From DASZHJ01 sp963735465 (GTDB lineage: Bacteria; Pseudomonadota; Alphaproteobacteria; ATCC43930; CGMCC-115725), in contig CAVTLA010000002.1 of NCBI GenBank assembly GCA_963735465.1, positions 744,001-808,000 on the forward strand: 64,000 nt of DNA, given 5' to 3'. The translations under genes and the position numbers were made by a program. Below the pieces are notes generated by a model. It saw only the letters and a list, made by a program, of their open reading frames with translations. It was not told the origin of the DNA and did not search any database. Of this stretch, positions 26,264-34,182 are shown piece by piece (positions within the stretch are counted from its first letter, which is position 1; each line of letters starts with the position of its first letter).

Positions 26264-26785
26264 ATGACCAAGTCCTTCAACGTGCTCTTCCTCTGCACCG
26301 GCAATTCGGCGCGCAGCATCCTGGCGGAAGCACTCCTGAACCATCTTGGCGCTGGCCGATTCCAGGCCTTCAGCGCCGGAAGCTTTCCGAAGGGCGCCGT
26401 ACACCCGATGTCGCTGCAGCTTCTGCGATCGCTGGGACTGCCGGTCGACGGGTTCCGGAGCAAGAGCTGGCATGAGTTCACCGCGCCAGGCGCTCCGGTG
26501 ATGGACCTCGTCGTCACCGTGTGCGACCAGGCGGCCGGGGAGGTCTGTCCGTTCTGGCCCGGGGGGCCGATGGCGGCGCATTGGGGCGTGCCGGATCCAG
26601 CGGCGGCCACCGGCTCCGAATTAGAGCGGATGGCCGCGTTCCGGGAAGCTTTCGGAGCGCTGGAGCACCGCATCAGGCGCTTCATCGATCTCCCGATCGG
26701 TCAAATGGACCGGGTATCACTCAAGCGCGCGGTCGATGAGATCGGGGGATCGTCCTCCGACGCACCGGCGGCTGAGGCCCTATGA
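26264..26785 (+). CDS. arsC: arsenate reductase ArsC, LMW-phosphatase type (copy 2)
   Basis: A 173-residue paralogue of the preceding gene: identical P-loop CTGNSARS, relay cysteines in VTVCDQAAGEVCPFWPG and MAAHWGVPDPAA. The sequences differ throughout, so the duplication is old or the copies were acquired separately. The start ATG at 26264 was chosen over an upstream frame because the P-loop spacing then matches copy 1. Its stop overlaps the channel gene start (ATGA), showing translational coupling with the exit channel. Confidence 0.94.
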   Translation: MTKSFNVLFLCTGNSARSILAEALLNHLGAGRFQAFSAGSFPKGAVHPMSLQLLRSLGLPVDGFRSKSWHEFTAPGAPVMDLVVTVCDQAAGEVCPFWPGGPMAAHWGVPDPAAATGSELERMAAFREAFGALEHRIRRFIDLPIGQMDRVSLKRAVDEIGGSSSDAPAAEAL

Positions 26786-27501
26786 CGGCGGAGCTCGCTT
26801 CCGAGCGGCCGCACGTGGCGTCGAAAGGCCTGGAGCCGTCGCTGGTTCGTGCGGCGGCTTTCGAGTTCGTGGCGACAGGCTTTCTGCTGATTGCCGTCGT
26901 GGGATCCGGCATCATGGCCGAGCGCTTGAGCGGCGGGAACGTGGCCCTGGCGCTGCTCGCCAATGCGATCGCGACCGGCGGCGCGCTCGTGGCACTGATC
27001 CTGGCGTTCGGCCCGCAATCGGGCGCTCACATGAACCCGGTCGTCACGGCGGCCGCGGCGTTGACGGGCGGGCTCCGCTGGCACTTCGCGCTAGCCTACT
27101 TCGCGGCCCAGGTCGCCGGCGGCGTCATCGGCGTCTGGATCACCCATCTCATGTTCGAGCTACCGGTCGTCCAGTTCAGCCAGCATGTCCGGACCGGGAC
27201 AGGACAGTGGATCGCCGAGATCGTCGCTACCTTCGGCCTGCTGGTCGTGATCTGGGGCTGCCGCGCTCATCGCGCGCCCGTCACGGCGTTCGCGGTCGCG
27301 GCCTACATCACAGGTGCCTACTGGTTCACCGCATCCACGTCCTTCGCCAATCCAGCTGTTACCGTCGCGCGAGCGCTCACGGATACTTTCGCGGGCATTC
27401 GCCCCATCGATGCCCCGGGCTTCGTCGTTGCCCAGCTTGTCGGCCTCCTCCTGGCCCTGCCGTTGCTGCGCCAAACCCAACATTCGCCACCACCCGGATA
27501 G
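26782..27501 (+). CDS. aqpS: MIP/aquaglyceroporin-family channel (AqpS-like)
   Basis: A 239-residue six-helix major intrinsic protein. Both half-helix signatures are present: NPV in SGAHMNPVVTAAAAL and NPA in SFANPAVTVARAL. In Sinorhizobium meliloti the AqpS channel in an ars operon lets arsenite made by ArsC flow out down its gradient, and the arsC-channel coupling here (4-bp overlap) fits that role; no ArsB or Acr3 pump is seen in the island. The symbol is given by analogy. Confidence 0.88.
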   Translation: MTAELASERPHVASKGLEPSLVRAAAFEFVATGFLLIAVVGSGIMAERLSGGNVALALLANAIATGGALVALILAFGPQSGAHMNPVVTAAAALTGGLRWHFALAYFAAQVAGGVIGVWITHLMFELPVVQFSQHVRTGTGQWIAEIVATFGLLVVIWGCRAHRAPVTAFAVAAYITGAYWFTASTSFANPAVTVARALTDTFAGIRPIDAPGFVVAQLVGLLLALPLLRQTQHSPPPG

Positions 27502-27601
27502 ATCGTCGGATCCGCACGTCCGTGGGCCCGTAGCGGGACAAGCAGCGGGTACGCCGAGCTCAGGTCGATAGACCGTGCTTGTGGAGGGCACCCTTGGCGC
27601 C

Positions 27602-27621
27602 GTTACACATAGCTGTTACAC
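27602..27621. repeat. paired GTTACAC motifs (integrase arm-site candidates)
   Basis: Two GTTACAC copies starting at 27602 and 27615, 13 bp apart, just inside the right island end. The same motif pair with the same 13-bp phase lies just inside the left end (12287 and 12300). Confidence 0.55.
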
Positions 27622-27667
27622 ACGACCTCGACCCAGCTCGGGTCGCGTCAAGCAAGTCCTTGACGGT

Positions 27668-27805
27668 GCGCCGCGTTCGCAATGCGGCGGTCAGAGGTTC
27701 GATCCCCCTCGGCTCCACCATCCCCGCTCCCGCGCGTTACCGATCAAGGACCTGAAGCTGAGACGCGGCCCGATCGGCACACACGATCGTTACACGGGCG
27801 CGCCC
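27668..27805 (+). repeat. attR: decayed tRNA-Ala 3' half plus flank, copy 2
   Basis: Begins GCGCCGCGTTCGCAATGCGG, carries an anticodon arm and a T arm with a mismatch (AGAGG instead of GGGG), and ends in ACCA at 27720. It is a fragment, not a functional tRNA. Similarity to the left copy continues a further 85 bp past the tRNA end. Confidence 0.9.
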
Positions 27806-27972
27806 GGCGCCTGACCCAAAATCCCTTGAACGGGACGTATGGGTTGAGACACCCTGCTCGAACCGTGATTTCGTCGGCGCGCTCTGCGTCCCGCAGCGTC
27901 GCATCGCCAGTCGAAGAGCCCGTTTTGAACCGGGCCAGTGATTCCTCTCGGCCCCGAATGTGGAGGGCATTC

Positions 27973-28512
27973 ATGTCGCCTATGTCCACGATCCGCGTAA
28001 GAGCCATCGCGATCGGCTCGGTCGTGCTCGCCGCCTTGGGCGGTGTCGCATTTGCCGCGGACAAGTACACGTTGCAGGTGCCGAACGGCCTCGCGTTCTC
28101 CGACTTCAGGGGATACGAGGACTGGCAGGTCGTCTCCGTCGCCCAGACGGACGAGGTACTCAAGGTGATCGTGGCCAATCCCCCGATGATCGCCGCGTTC
28201 AAGGCCGGCGTTCCCGGCAACGGGCAGAAATTCCCCGACGGGTCCAAGATCGCGAAGATCCAGTGGACGCCGAAAAAGAGCACCGAGGCGCCGTTCGACG
28301 TGAATGTGCCGGACACGCTGAAGAACGTCTTCTTCATCGAGAAGGATAGCGGGAGATTTCCGGCCACCGGCGGATGGGGATACGCCTTGTTCAACTATGA
28401 CGTGGCGTCTGCCGCGTTCGCGCCCGACGGGAGCGGCAGCGATTGCGGGTATGCCTGCCATACACCCGTGGCCGCGAAGGACTACATCTTTCATCCGTAC
28501 CAGAACCGGTGA
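27973..28512 (+). CDS. cytochrome P460 family protein
   Basis: A 179-residue periplasmic protein with a signal peptide (residues 1-27) and the P460 fold: GYEDWQVVSVAQTDE, NVFFIEKDSGRFPATGGWGYALFNYD, and a single heme-binding motif CGYACH near the C-terminus. P460 cytochromes carry a Lys-crosslinked c-type heme and oxidise hydroxylamine or nitric oxide; many homologues (cytochrome c'-beta) bind NO without catalysis. GGAGGG precedes the ATG at 27973. It lies just outside the arsenic island. Confidence 0.85.
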   Translation: MSPMSTIRVRAIAIGSVVLAALGGVAFAADKYTLQVPNGLAFSDFRGYEDWQVVSVAQTDEVLKVIVANPPMIAAFKAGVPGNGQKFPDGSKIAKIQWTPKKSTEAPFDVNVPDTLKNVFFIEKDSGRFPATGGWGYALFNYDVASAAFAPDGSGSDCGYACHTPVAAKDYIFHPYQNR

Positions 28513-28547
28513 ATAGAAACGCGGTCGGCGGCATCCCGCCCGCTGCC

Positions 28548-29345
28548 TCAGTATCCGGACTCCCTCGCCGCGATTGCTCTCGATCCCCCCGGGTGCCGGC
28601 CCGCGCGCTGGGGTAATACGAGCAGGCATAGCAGGATGAACGCGGCGATCGCAGCCGAGGCGAGCGGGCGGCTGAGCGCGAGGCCGCCGTCGCTCAAGGG
28701 TTTGTCGAGAATGTCGCCGACGGTGGCGCCGAGCGGCCGCGTCAGGATGAACGCCGCCCAGAACAGCAGCACGCGCGAGACGCGGGTCCAGACGTAAAGC
28801 CCGACCACCACGGCGATGCCCGCCGCGAACACGAGCGCGCCGACTTCGTAGCCGGCGCCGCCGGTGTCGGCGAGCCAGTCGCCGAGCGCGGTGCCGAGGG
28901 TCTGCGAGAAGGTGATGGCCGCCCAGTAGAACGCCTCCACCTTCGGCGTGCTCACGGTATTCACCGATATGGTGCCTTGCGACCGGTACCAGAGGCCGAG
29001 CACGGCCGCGAGGCAGACGAGCAGCACCGTCGAGCCGCCGGTATAGCCGATGCCCAGCGAGCGATCGGCGAAATCGGCCATGGTGGTGCCGAAGGTGGTG
29101 GAGGCGACGATCGTCGCCCAATAGAGGAAGGGATGGAATTTCCTCGCCCGGATCTGCGCGACGACCAGCACGACGAGGAGGCTCAGAAAGAGCGCGGTGC
29201 CGGCGAGGTAGCCCCAGTCCAGCGTCATGGTGACGGTATCGCCGCCGGTCTCGCCCAGTGTCGTCGCGGCGATCTTGATGATCCAGAAGGCGAGGGTGAC
29301 TTCGGGAACCTTGCTCAGGGCCTGCTGCGTCAATGTGCCGTTCAT
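28548..29345 (-). CDS. multi-pass membrane protein with DUF347-type repeats
   Basis: 265 residues with about eight helices arranged as four internal repeats, each bearing the motif T-LG-T--GD: LGETGGD, FGTTMAD, LGTALGD and LGATVGD. This is the COG4705/DUF347 'membrane-anchored protein' pattern; function is unknown, though the repeated acidic Gly-Asp motifs suggest cation handling. It is the last gene of a three-gene minus-strand operon, starting immediately after the preceding stop. Confidence 0.8.
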   Translation of the reverse strand: MNGTLTQQALSKVPEVTLAFWIIKIAATTLGETGGDTVTMTLDWGYLAGTALFLSLLVVLVVAQIRARKFHPFLYWATIVASTTFGTTMADFADRSLGIGYTGGSTVLLVCLAAVLGLWYRSQGTISVNTVSTPKVEAFYWAAITFSQTLGTALGDWLADTGGAGYEVGALVFAAGIAVVVGLYVWTRVSRVLLFWAAFILTRPLGATVGDILDKPLSDGGLALSRPLASAAIAAFILLCLLVLPQRAGRHPGGSRAIAARESGY

Positions 29346-29561
29346 TTATGAGTTCCTCTCCCGCGCCTGGCGCAGCGCCGCCTCGACGAGGATCGCGAGG
29401 CAGCCGACAAGAAGAATTCCGCCCGCGACCAGCGGCTCGAGCTGCACGGCGATGACGAGGCCGCCGAGGCTCGCCACCAGAAGCAGGATCGCCATCGTGA
29501 GCCTGGCATCGGCGAGGAACATGCCGAGGAGCTCCTGGGCGACCTCTCCCATGAGGCTCAT
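29346..29561 (-). CDS. small two-helix membrane protein
   Basis: 71 residues: an amphipathic start, hydrophobic segments at about residues 21-40 and 43-61, and a charged tail RQARERNS. Not recognised. It overlaps the upstream gene by 4 bp (ATGA) and abuts the downstream gene, so it is a true member of this operon. Confidence 0.75.
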   Translation of the reverse strand: MSLMGEVAQELLGMFLADARLTMAILLLVASLGGLVIAVQLEPLVAGGILLVGCLAILVEAALRQARERNS

Positions 29562-30313
29562 CGGAGACTCTCCACGGGCTCACGACGGATCGCCGCGGCG
29601 GTGGCGACGCCCACGGTCAGAAACACGGCGGCGAAGACCAGGAGCGCGAGATCGCGGCCCGGCCAGTCGATGCCGAGACCCTCGCCGGTCCAGAACACGC
29701 CGAATGTCGAGAGCATCACGCCGACGCCGAACTTCAAGGTGTTCTCCGGCACCTTCGCCAGCGGCTTGTGCACGGCGATGCCGACCCCCAGCACCACCAG
29801 GCAGGCCGCCAGCGCGCCAAGCCCCGCCGGCACCAGCAGCCCGCGGCCGGCGCCCACGGCGACGACGATGAAGACGACCTCGAGCCCTTCCAGGAGCACC
29901 GCCTTGAACGCGGTCAATCCCGCGATCCAATCGAGGGATGCGCTCCGCCGATTGCCTGACGTTCCCAGCCGCGCCGTCTCGGTGGCGAAGATCGCGTCCT
30001 CGTCGTGCAGCGGGATGACGCCCGCCGCTCGCAGGATCGCCTTGCGCAGCCAACCCATCCCGAAGAGCAGGAGGAGAACGCCGATGGCAAGCTGGAGCAG
30101 CCGAAGCGGAAGATATCCCAGGAGCGGGCCGAGCACGGCAATGAGCACGGCGAGCGTCGCCAGCGCCGCAACCGTGCCGATCGCCGCCGGCCGCCAGCCG
30201 CGCAGGGTTCCCACCGCCAGAACGATGGTGAAGGCCTCCACGACCTCGACAAGGGAGGCGGCGAAGGCCGAGCCGACGGCCGGCGCCGCAACGCTCCAGG
30301 CTAATGGATCCAT
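29558..30313 (-). CDS. COG4280-like multi-pass membrane protein
   Basis: About 251 residues with six to seven helices in two related halves. Each half has an acidic motif in a helix: VEVVEAFTIVLAVG near the start and LEGLEVVFIVVAVG in the middle, similar in style to the E-x-x-E (REGLE-like) motifs of FTR1-type metal permeases. It is therefore a possible metal or cation transporter; function unproven. First gene of the operon; ATG at 30313 (GTG at 30319 also possible), divergent from the RpiR-type regulator. Confidence 0.75.
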   Translation of the reverse strand: MDPLAWSVAAPAVGSAFAASLVEVVEAFTIVLAVGTLRGWRPAAIGTVAALATLAVLIAVLGPLLGYLPLRLLQLAIGVLLLLFGMGWLRKAILRAAGVIPLHDEDAIFATETARLGTSGNRRSASLDWIAGLTAFKAVLLEGLEVVFIVVAVGAGRGLLVPAGLGALAACLVVLGVGIAVHKPLAKVPENTLKFGVGVMLSTFGVFWTGEGLGIDWPGRDLALLVFAAVFLTVGVATAAAIRREPVESLR

Positions 30314-30369
30314 GTGCACACTCTGACCGGCTCAGAATGTCGTATTCACGACACAGGGACACGACTATA

Positions 30370-30383
30370 GTAGCGTATGCTAC
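30370..30383. promoter_or_regulatory. palindrome in the divergent promoter region
   Basis: GTAGC-GTAT-GCTAC (5-bp arms), midway between the membrane operon and the RpiR-type gene. A plausible operator for that regulator. Confidence 0.5.
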
Positions 30384-30405
30384 AGAGTCAAGGGGAGGCC
30401 CTGTT

Positions 30406-31311
30406 GTGACGGTGGCGCTGACGTTCGAGGCGAGGGTGACGGAACGGCTCGGGCAGATGAGCCCGGCGGAGCGGCGGGTCGCGCGCTTCTTCCGGGACAA
30501 TCGCGAGGAGGTCCTCATCGCCTCCGCGGCCGCGCTGGCGGCGAAGGCGGACACCAGCGATGCCACGGTCGTGCGCGCGACGAGGGCGCTCGGATTCTCG
30601 GGGCTCGAGGATCTGCGCCGGACGCTCGCCGACGAGCTGCGGACCTCGCTGACGCCGGCCGACCGGTTGACGCGAACGCTGGGAGCGGTCCGCGGCAGCC
30701 TGCCGGCCGCCTTCGAGTTGACGCTGGATATCCAGCTGCAGTCCCTCGAAAGCCTGCGCCGCACCATCACCCCCGGGCGGTTCGAGACGGCGGTCGACGG
30801 CATCGCCAGCGCGCGGCGCGTCCGCGTCTTCGGCCTCGGACCGTCGAGCGCGCTCGCCGACTATCTCGTGATCCAGCTCGCGCGCTTCGGCCTGGACGCG
30901 GCGAGCCTGACGCGGACGGGGCTTCTCTTTGCGGATGACCTCAGGACCCTGCGCGAGGGCGATCTCGTCATCATGCTGGCCTATGGCCGGCTCTACGCGG
31001 AGCTCAGGGTTCTCCTGGACGAGATCGACCGGCGCCGCCTCGGATCCTTCCTGCTGACGGACACGCTCGCCGCGACGTTGCGCCACCGGGTCGATCTCGT
31101 GCTTCCCGTGGCGCGCGGCCGGGCGGACATGCTGAGCATGCACACCGCGACCCTCGGCCTCATCGAAGCACTCCTCGTCGGCGTGGCGACCAAGCGCCCA
31201 AGCGAAACCGTCGCCAGCCTCAAGGAGCTGAACGAGGTCCGCGAAAAGCTAGCGGGAAAATCATCGAACCTGCCCGTGGCGAGACTGACAGGCCGCGGAC
31301 CCCGCCACTAA
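30406..31311 (+). CDS. MurR/RpiR family transcriptional regulator
   Basis: 301 residues: an N-terminal RpiR helix-turn-helix (about residues 1-80; MSPAERRVARFF, then KADTSDATVVRATRALGFSGLEDLRR) and a C-terminal SIS sugar-phosphate-binding domain (RRVRVFGLGPSSALADYLVIQL, later GDLVIMLAYGR). Such regulators respond to phosphosugars. The GTG at 30406 follows GGGGAGG; longer frames reach 30304 but would cross the palindrome. Its stop overlaps the convergent TetR stop by 4 bp. The likely target is the divergent membrane operon. Confidence 0.88.
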   Translation: MTVALTFEARVTERLGQMSPAERRVARFFRDNREEVLIASAAALAAKADTSDATVVRATRALGFSGLEDLRRTLADELRTSLTPADRLTRTLGAVRGSLPAAFELTLDIQLQSLESLRRTITPGRFETAVDGIASARRVRVFGLGPSSALADYLVIQLARFGLDAASLTRTGLLFADDLRTLREGDLVIMLAYGRLYAELRVLLDEIDRRRLGSFLLTDTLAATLRHRVDLVLPVARGRADMLSMHTATLGLIEALLVGVATKRPSETVASLKELNEVREKLAGKSSNLPVARLTGRGPRH

Positions 31312-31919
31312 GGTGCCGGCGTCGCCGGATCCCCATCCCATCCGCCGAGCCGCAGCGCCACGGTCATGCAGGCGTCGCGCACTTCGTCGGCCCGCGCCCG
31401 ATCCTCGATCGCCCGGGCGACGACCATGCCGCCCACGCACAGCGCGGCGATCGACAAGGCAGCCGTGCGATCGGGATGACGATCGGCTCGCGACCCGCGC
31501 TGGAGAATATCGACCATGGCGTCGAAGACGGCCTCGTAGGCGCGCTTCGCGCTCTCGCCGCTGCGCGCGACGTCGCTCGGCAATGCAACCATCGGACACG
31601 AGCCGTCGATCTCCTCGAAATGCTGGCGCGAGAGATAGGCGCGGACGATCTGCGGTCCGATATCGGCGGCGGCGCGGTCGATCTCGATCCCTTCCCACCG
31701 GCTGTCCCAGCCGGGATCGGTAAAGAAGCACTGCAGGGTCTCGGCATAGAGATCGCTCTTGCTCTCGAAATGTCGGTAGAACCCGCCGTGGGTCAGGCCG
31801 ACTTCCGCCATGATCTGCTCGACCGATACACGGTCGAAGCCGAACCGATTGAACAATCGGCGCGCCACGCGGACGATGGCCGTCCTGGTTGCGTCGCCGT
31901 GACCGGGTGGATAAGGCAT
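31308..31919 (-). CDS. TetR family transcriptional regulator
   Basis: About 203 residues. N-terminal TetR helix-turn-helix: VARRLFNRFGFDRVSVEQIMAEVGLTHGGFYRHFESKSDLY (residues 18-60), followed by a helical ligand domain containing GSCPMVALPSD, as in the TetR subfamily whose C-terminal domain is LmrA/YxaF-like. The ATG at 31919 follows GGAGGACC. Divergent from the SRPBCC gene, which it probably regulates. Confidence 0.88.
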   Translation of the reverse strand: MPYPPGHGDATRTAIVRVARRLFNRFGFDRVSVEQIMAEVGLTHGGFYRHFESKSDLYAETLQCFFTDPGWDSRWEGIEIDRAAADIGPQIVRAYLSRQHFEEIDGSCPMVALPSDVARSGESAKRAYEAVFDAMVDILQRGSRADRHPDRTAALSIAALCVGGMVVARAIEDRARADEVRDACMTVALRLGGWDGDPATPAP

Positions 31920-32004
31920 CAGGTCCTCCGTTGCACCGTCCTCCCTCACTCTAGACCGGTGCGTTTTTCCGAGACATCACGAGGAGATGATCCGAACGGG
32001 GGAG

Positions 32005-32024
32005 AAGATGATGTTGATCATCTT
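32005..32024. promoter_or_regulatory. 8-bp perfect inverted repeat upstream of the SRPBCC gene
   Basis: AAGATGAT-GTTG-ATCATCTT followed by four T. It could be a TetR operator, given its position between divergent genes, or an attenuator-like terminator. The position 51 nt before the SRPBCC start favours regulation. Confidence 0.5.
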
Positions 32025-32074
32025 TTTTCCCGCTGCTCTTTTTGACGCCACGCGGTCAGGGCGAGGAGGGAACG

Positions 32075-32480
32075 ATGTCGAATTCCATACGGCAAGAAGT
32101 GGTCATCAAGGCGAGCCCCAAGCGCATCTACGATACGCTTCTCGATGGAAAGCGGTTCAGCGAGTTCACCGGCGGCATGCCGGCGGAAATCGACGGCAGA
32201 GGCGGGCGGTGCGTTCTCCTGTTTCGGCGGCGTCATCACCGGGCGGAACGTCGAGCTGCTGCCGGACCGGCGCATCGTCCAGGCCTGGCGCGTCGCCATG
32301 TGGCCGGAGGGACTCTATTCGATCGTGAAGGTCGAGCTGCGGCCCCAGGGCACGGAGACGCGGCTGACCCTGGACCATGTGGGCTTCCCGGAGGAAATGC
32401 GCGCGCATCTCAACGGCGAGGATCCCGAGGGCGGCTGGCACCGCCAATATTGGGAGCCGCTGAAAAAGTACCTGGCCTGA
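32075..32480 (+). pseudogene. SRPBCC (START/AHSA1-like) domain protein (frameshifted)
   Basis: The N-terminal part reads SIRQEVVIKASPKRIYDTLLDG. After a frame change at the GGG run 32204-32206 it continues AFSCFGGVITGRNVELLPDR through HRQYWEPLKKYLA. Removing one G restores about 134 residues, a normal SRPBCC/AHSA1 length. Such proteins bind hydrophobic ligands or Hsp90-type chaperones; here it is probably an inducible ligand-binding protein under the divergent TetR. Confidence 0.85.
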
Positions 32481-32598
32481 CGCGGAGAGCGGCGTCCAGC
32501 GCCTGGCGCTGGACGTGTCGCTCGACGCCGCTCCGGACTGTGGAACCGCTCTCAGGACATATCGGGAACGCGACGACGCGGGCGCCGAGCTCGGCCGA

Positions 32599-33015
32599 TC
32601 AGCGCAGGGCGCGGAGATCCGAGATCAGGCGGTAGTGGTGCGCGTCCTGCATGTCGTCCACATGGCAGCGCTGCCACTGCTGGCCCTGGGCGCGCAGCGT
32701 GACGTAGTCGCCGTCGATGTCGGTGACGGTGCCGGGAACCCAGCGGTCGGCGCCGACAGAGTAGACTTCCCAGAGCTGTCCCAGACGCACGTTCGCCTGC
32801 AGATCGGAGACCTTGCTGCGCGCGTCGGAGATGATCCGCTCCGCCAGGCGCGCCGCCTCGTCCGCGGGCTGGTCCTGATTGACGAAATGCTGGATCAGCT
32901 CCCGCCGGGCCTCGGCGAAGACCAGATCCCGGAGCAGACCGTCGGAGAGGGCGGCAGCGCGCTCGCCGATCTCCGTCGACAGCCGGGAAAACCGCACCGC
33001 GAGCGCCTCGCTCAT
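32599..33015 (-). CDS. hypothetical protein (PRC-like/Tudor-like C-terminus)
   Basis: 138 residues, not confidently recognised. The N-terminal half is helical and charged (RFSRLSTEIGERAAALSDGLLRDLVF). The C-terminal half resembles a small beta-barrel: RLGQLWEVYSVGADRWVPGTVTDIDGDYVTLRAQ. Cytosolic by sequence; it stands alone in its neighbourhood. Confidence 0.7.
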   Translation of the reverse strand: MSEALAVRFSRLSTEIGERAAALSDGLLRDLVFAEARRELIQHFVNQDQPADEAARLAERIISDARSKVSDLQANVRLGQLWEVYSVGADRWVPGTVTDIDGDYVTLRAQGQQWQRCHVDDMQDAHHYRLISDLRALR

Positions 33016-33133
33016 CGTCCCTCGTCCGTGATCTCGAGTGTGGACCGCCTGTCCTGGCCATCGCCGCGGATAGGCGCGCTGGATCCAGGTTATGCCGCCC
33101 TCAACCGGCGCGCACGAGACAATTTTTGGGCTC

Positions 33134-33604
33134 TCATACGCCCGGTCTCAATGCCACCAGCGCCTCGATCTCGACGGGGATGCCGCCCGGCAGCGAGGCC
33201 ATGCCGACCGCCGAGCGGGCGTGGCGGCCACGCTCGCCGAAGATCTCGACGAAGAGGTCGGAGCAGCCGTCGATCACCCGGGAATGCTCGGTGAAGTCCG
33301 GCACCGCATGCACCATGCCGAGGATCTTAACGATTTCCGCCACTGCATCGAGATCGCCGCCGAGCGCGTGGCGCGTCGCCGCGATCAGCACCAGCCCGAC
33401 CTGGCGGGCATGCTTGTACCCGTCCTCCACGGACATGCCGGCGCCGAGCCGGCCGCGGCCGGTGCTGCCGTCGGGGAATTCCGGATCCTGGCCGGCGAGG
33501 TAGAGGAGATCGCCGATCCGCCGCGCGTGGACATAGCTCGCGGTCGGCGGCCGCGGCGCCGGCAAGGCAATGCCGAGCGCCCGCAGCCGCTCCTCGACGC
33601 GCAC
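33134..33604 (-). CDS. RidA/YjgF family protein (copy 1)
   Basis: 156 residues from a GTG. A RidA-like fold with SYVHARRIGDLLYLAGQDPE at the N-terminus, the core HARQVGLVLIAATRHALGGDL, and C-terminal RHARSAVGMASLPGGIPVEIEALVAL carrying the conserved Arg that binds the imine acid. Family members hydrolyse reactive enamine/imine intermediates. It is a tandem paralogue of the next gene, placed 5 bp after that gene's stop, so a coupled pair. Confidence 0.85.
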   Translation of the reverse strand: MRVEERLRALGIALPAPRPPTASYVHARRIGDLLYLAGQDPEFPDGSTGRGRLGAGMSVEDGYKHARQVGLVLIAATRHALGGDLDAVAEIVKILGMVHAVPDFTEHSRVIDGCSDLFVEIFGERGRHARSAVGMASLPGGIPVEIEALVALRPGV

Positions 33605-33609
33605 GGCCC

Positions 33610-34071
33610 TTATTTCACGCTGACGATCACCTCGATCTCGACGGGAATGCCGCCGGGGAGCGAGCCCATGCCCACCGCCGAGCGGGCGTGGCGGCCGTGC
33701 TCGCCGAAGACCTCGACGAAGAGATCCGAGCAGCCGTTGATCACCTTCGGATGATCCTCGAAGTCCGGCGCCGCGTTCACCATGCCCAGCACCTTGATCA
33801 CCTCGCCGACGCGGTCGAGCTCGCCGCCGAGCGCGTCCTTCATCACCGCGATCAGCACCAGGCCGACCTGGCGGGCGTGCTTGTAGCCCTCCTCCACGGA
33901 CATGCCGGCGCCGAGCTTGCCCTTGGGCATCTTGCCGTCCGGCGAATGCGGTCCCTTGCCGGCGAGATAGAGAAGATTGCCGACCCGCTTGGCATGGACA
34001 TAGCTCCCCAGCGGCGGGCCCACCTTGGGCAGCGTGATGTTGAGCTCCTTCAGGCGTTGCTCGATGCTCAT
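33610..34071 (-). CDS. RidA/YjgF family protein (copy 2)
   Basis: 153 residues, strongly similar to the neighbouring copy across its length (GYKHARQVGLVLIA, DGCSDLFVE/NGCSDLFVE, RHARSAVGM.SLPGGIPVEIE). The start ATG at 34071 is clear. Likely enamine/imine deaminase or a close relative with another substrate. The tandem duplication suggests a heteromeric trimer or divided substrates; neither is shown. Confidence 0.87.
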   Translation of the reverse strand: MSIEQRLKELNITLPKVGPPLGSYVHAKRVGNLLYLAGKGPHSPDGKMPKGKLGAGMSVEEGYKHARQVGLVLIAVMKDALGGELDRVGEVIKVLGMVNAAPDFEDHPKVINGCSDLFVEVFGEHGRHARSAVGMGSLPGGIPVEIEVIVSVK

Positions 34072-34182
34072 GAATGGGTCTCCCTGTTTGCGCCGGCGCC
34101 AGTCTAGCGGCTGCCGCGATCGAAGACAAAAAAATGGGCGCCCGCTCACGGGCGCCCCTGCTTCCGGCGAAAACGGAACCGC

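Larger units (their letters stand above)
27502..27972. other. gene-free right junction of the arsenic island
   Basis: Contains the right att repeat (27668-27805) and paired GTTACAC motifs. The remaining sequence, 27806-27972, has no recognisable gene until the Shine-Dalgarno (GGAGGG) of the cytochrome P460 gene at 27962-27967. No integrase sequence follows the right att copy. Confidence 0.6.

Noticed and set aside
27668..27720. Second functional tRNA-Ala
   Set aside because: Acceptor and D arms are missing and the T stem has a mismatch; it is an att fragment.
32005..32028. Intrinsic terminator before the SRPBCC gene
   Set aside because: There is no upstream plus-strand gene to terminate and the stem is AT-rich; an operator role is preferred, though not excluded.
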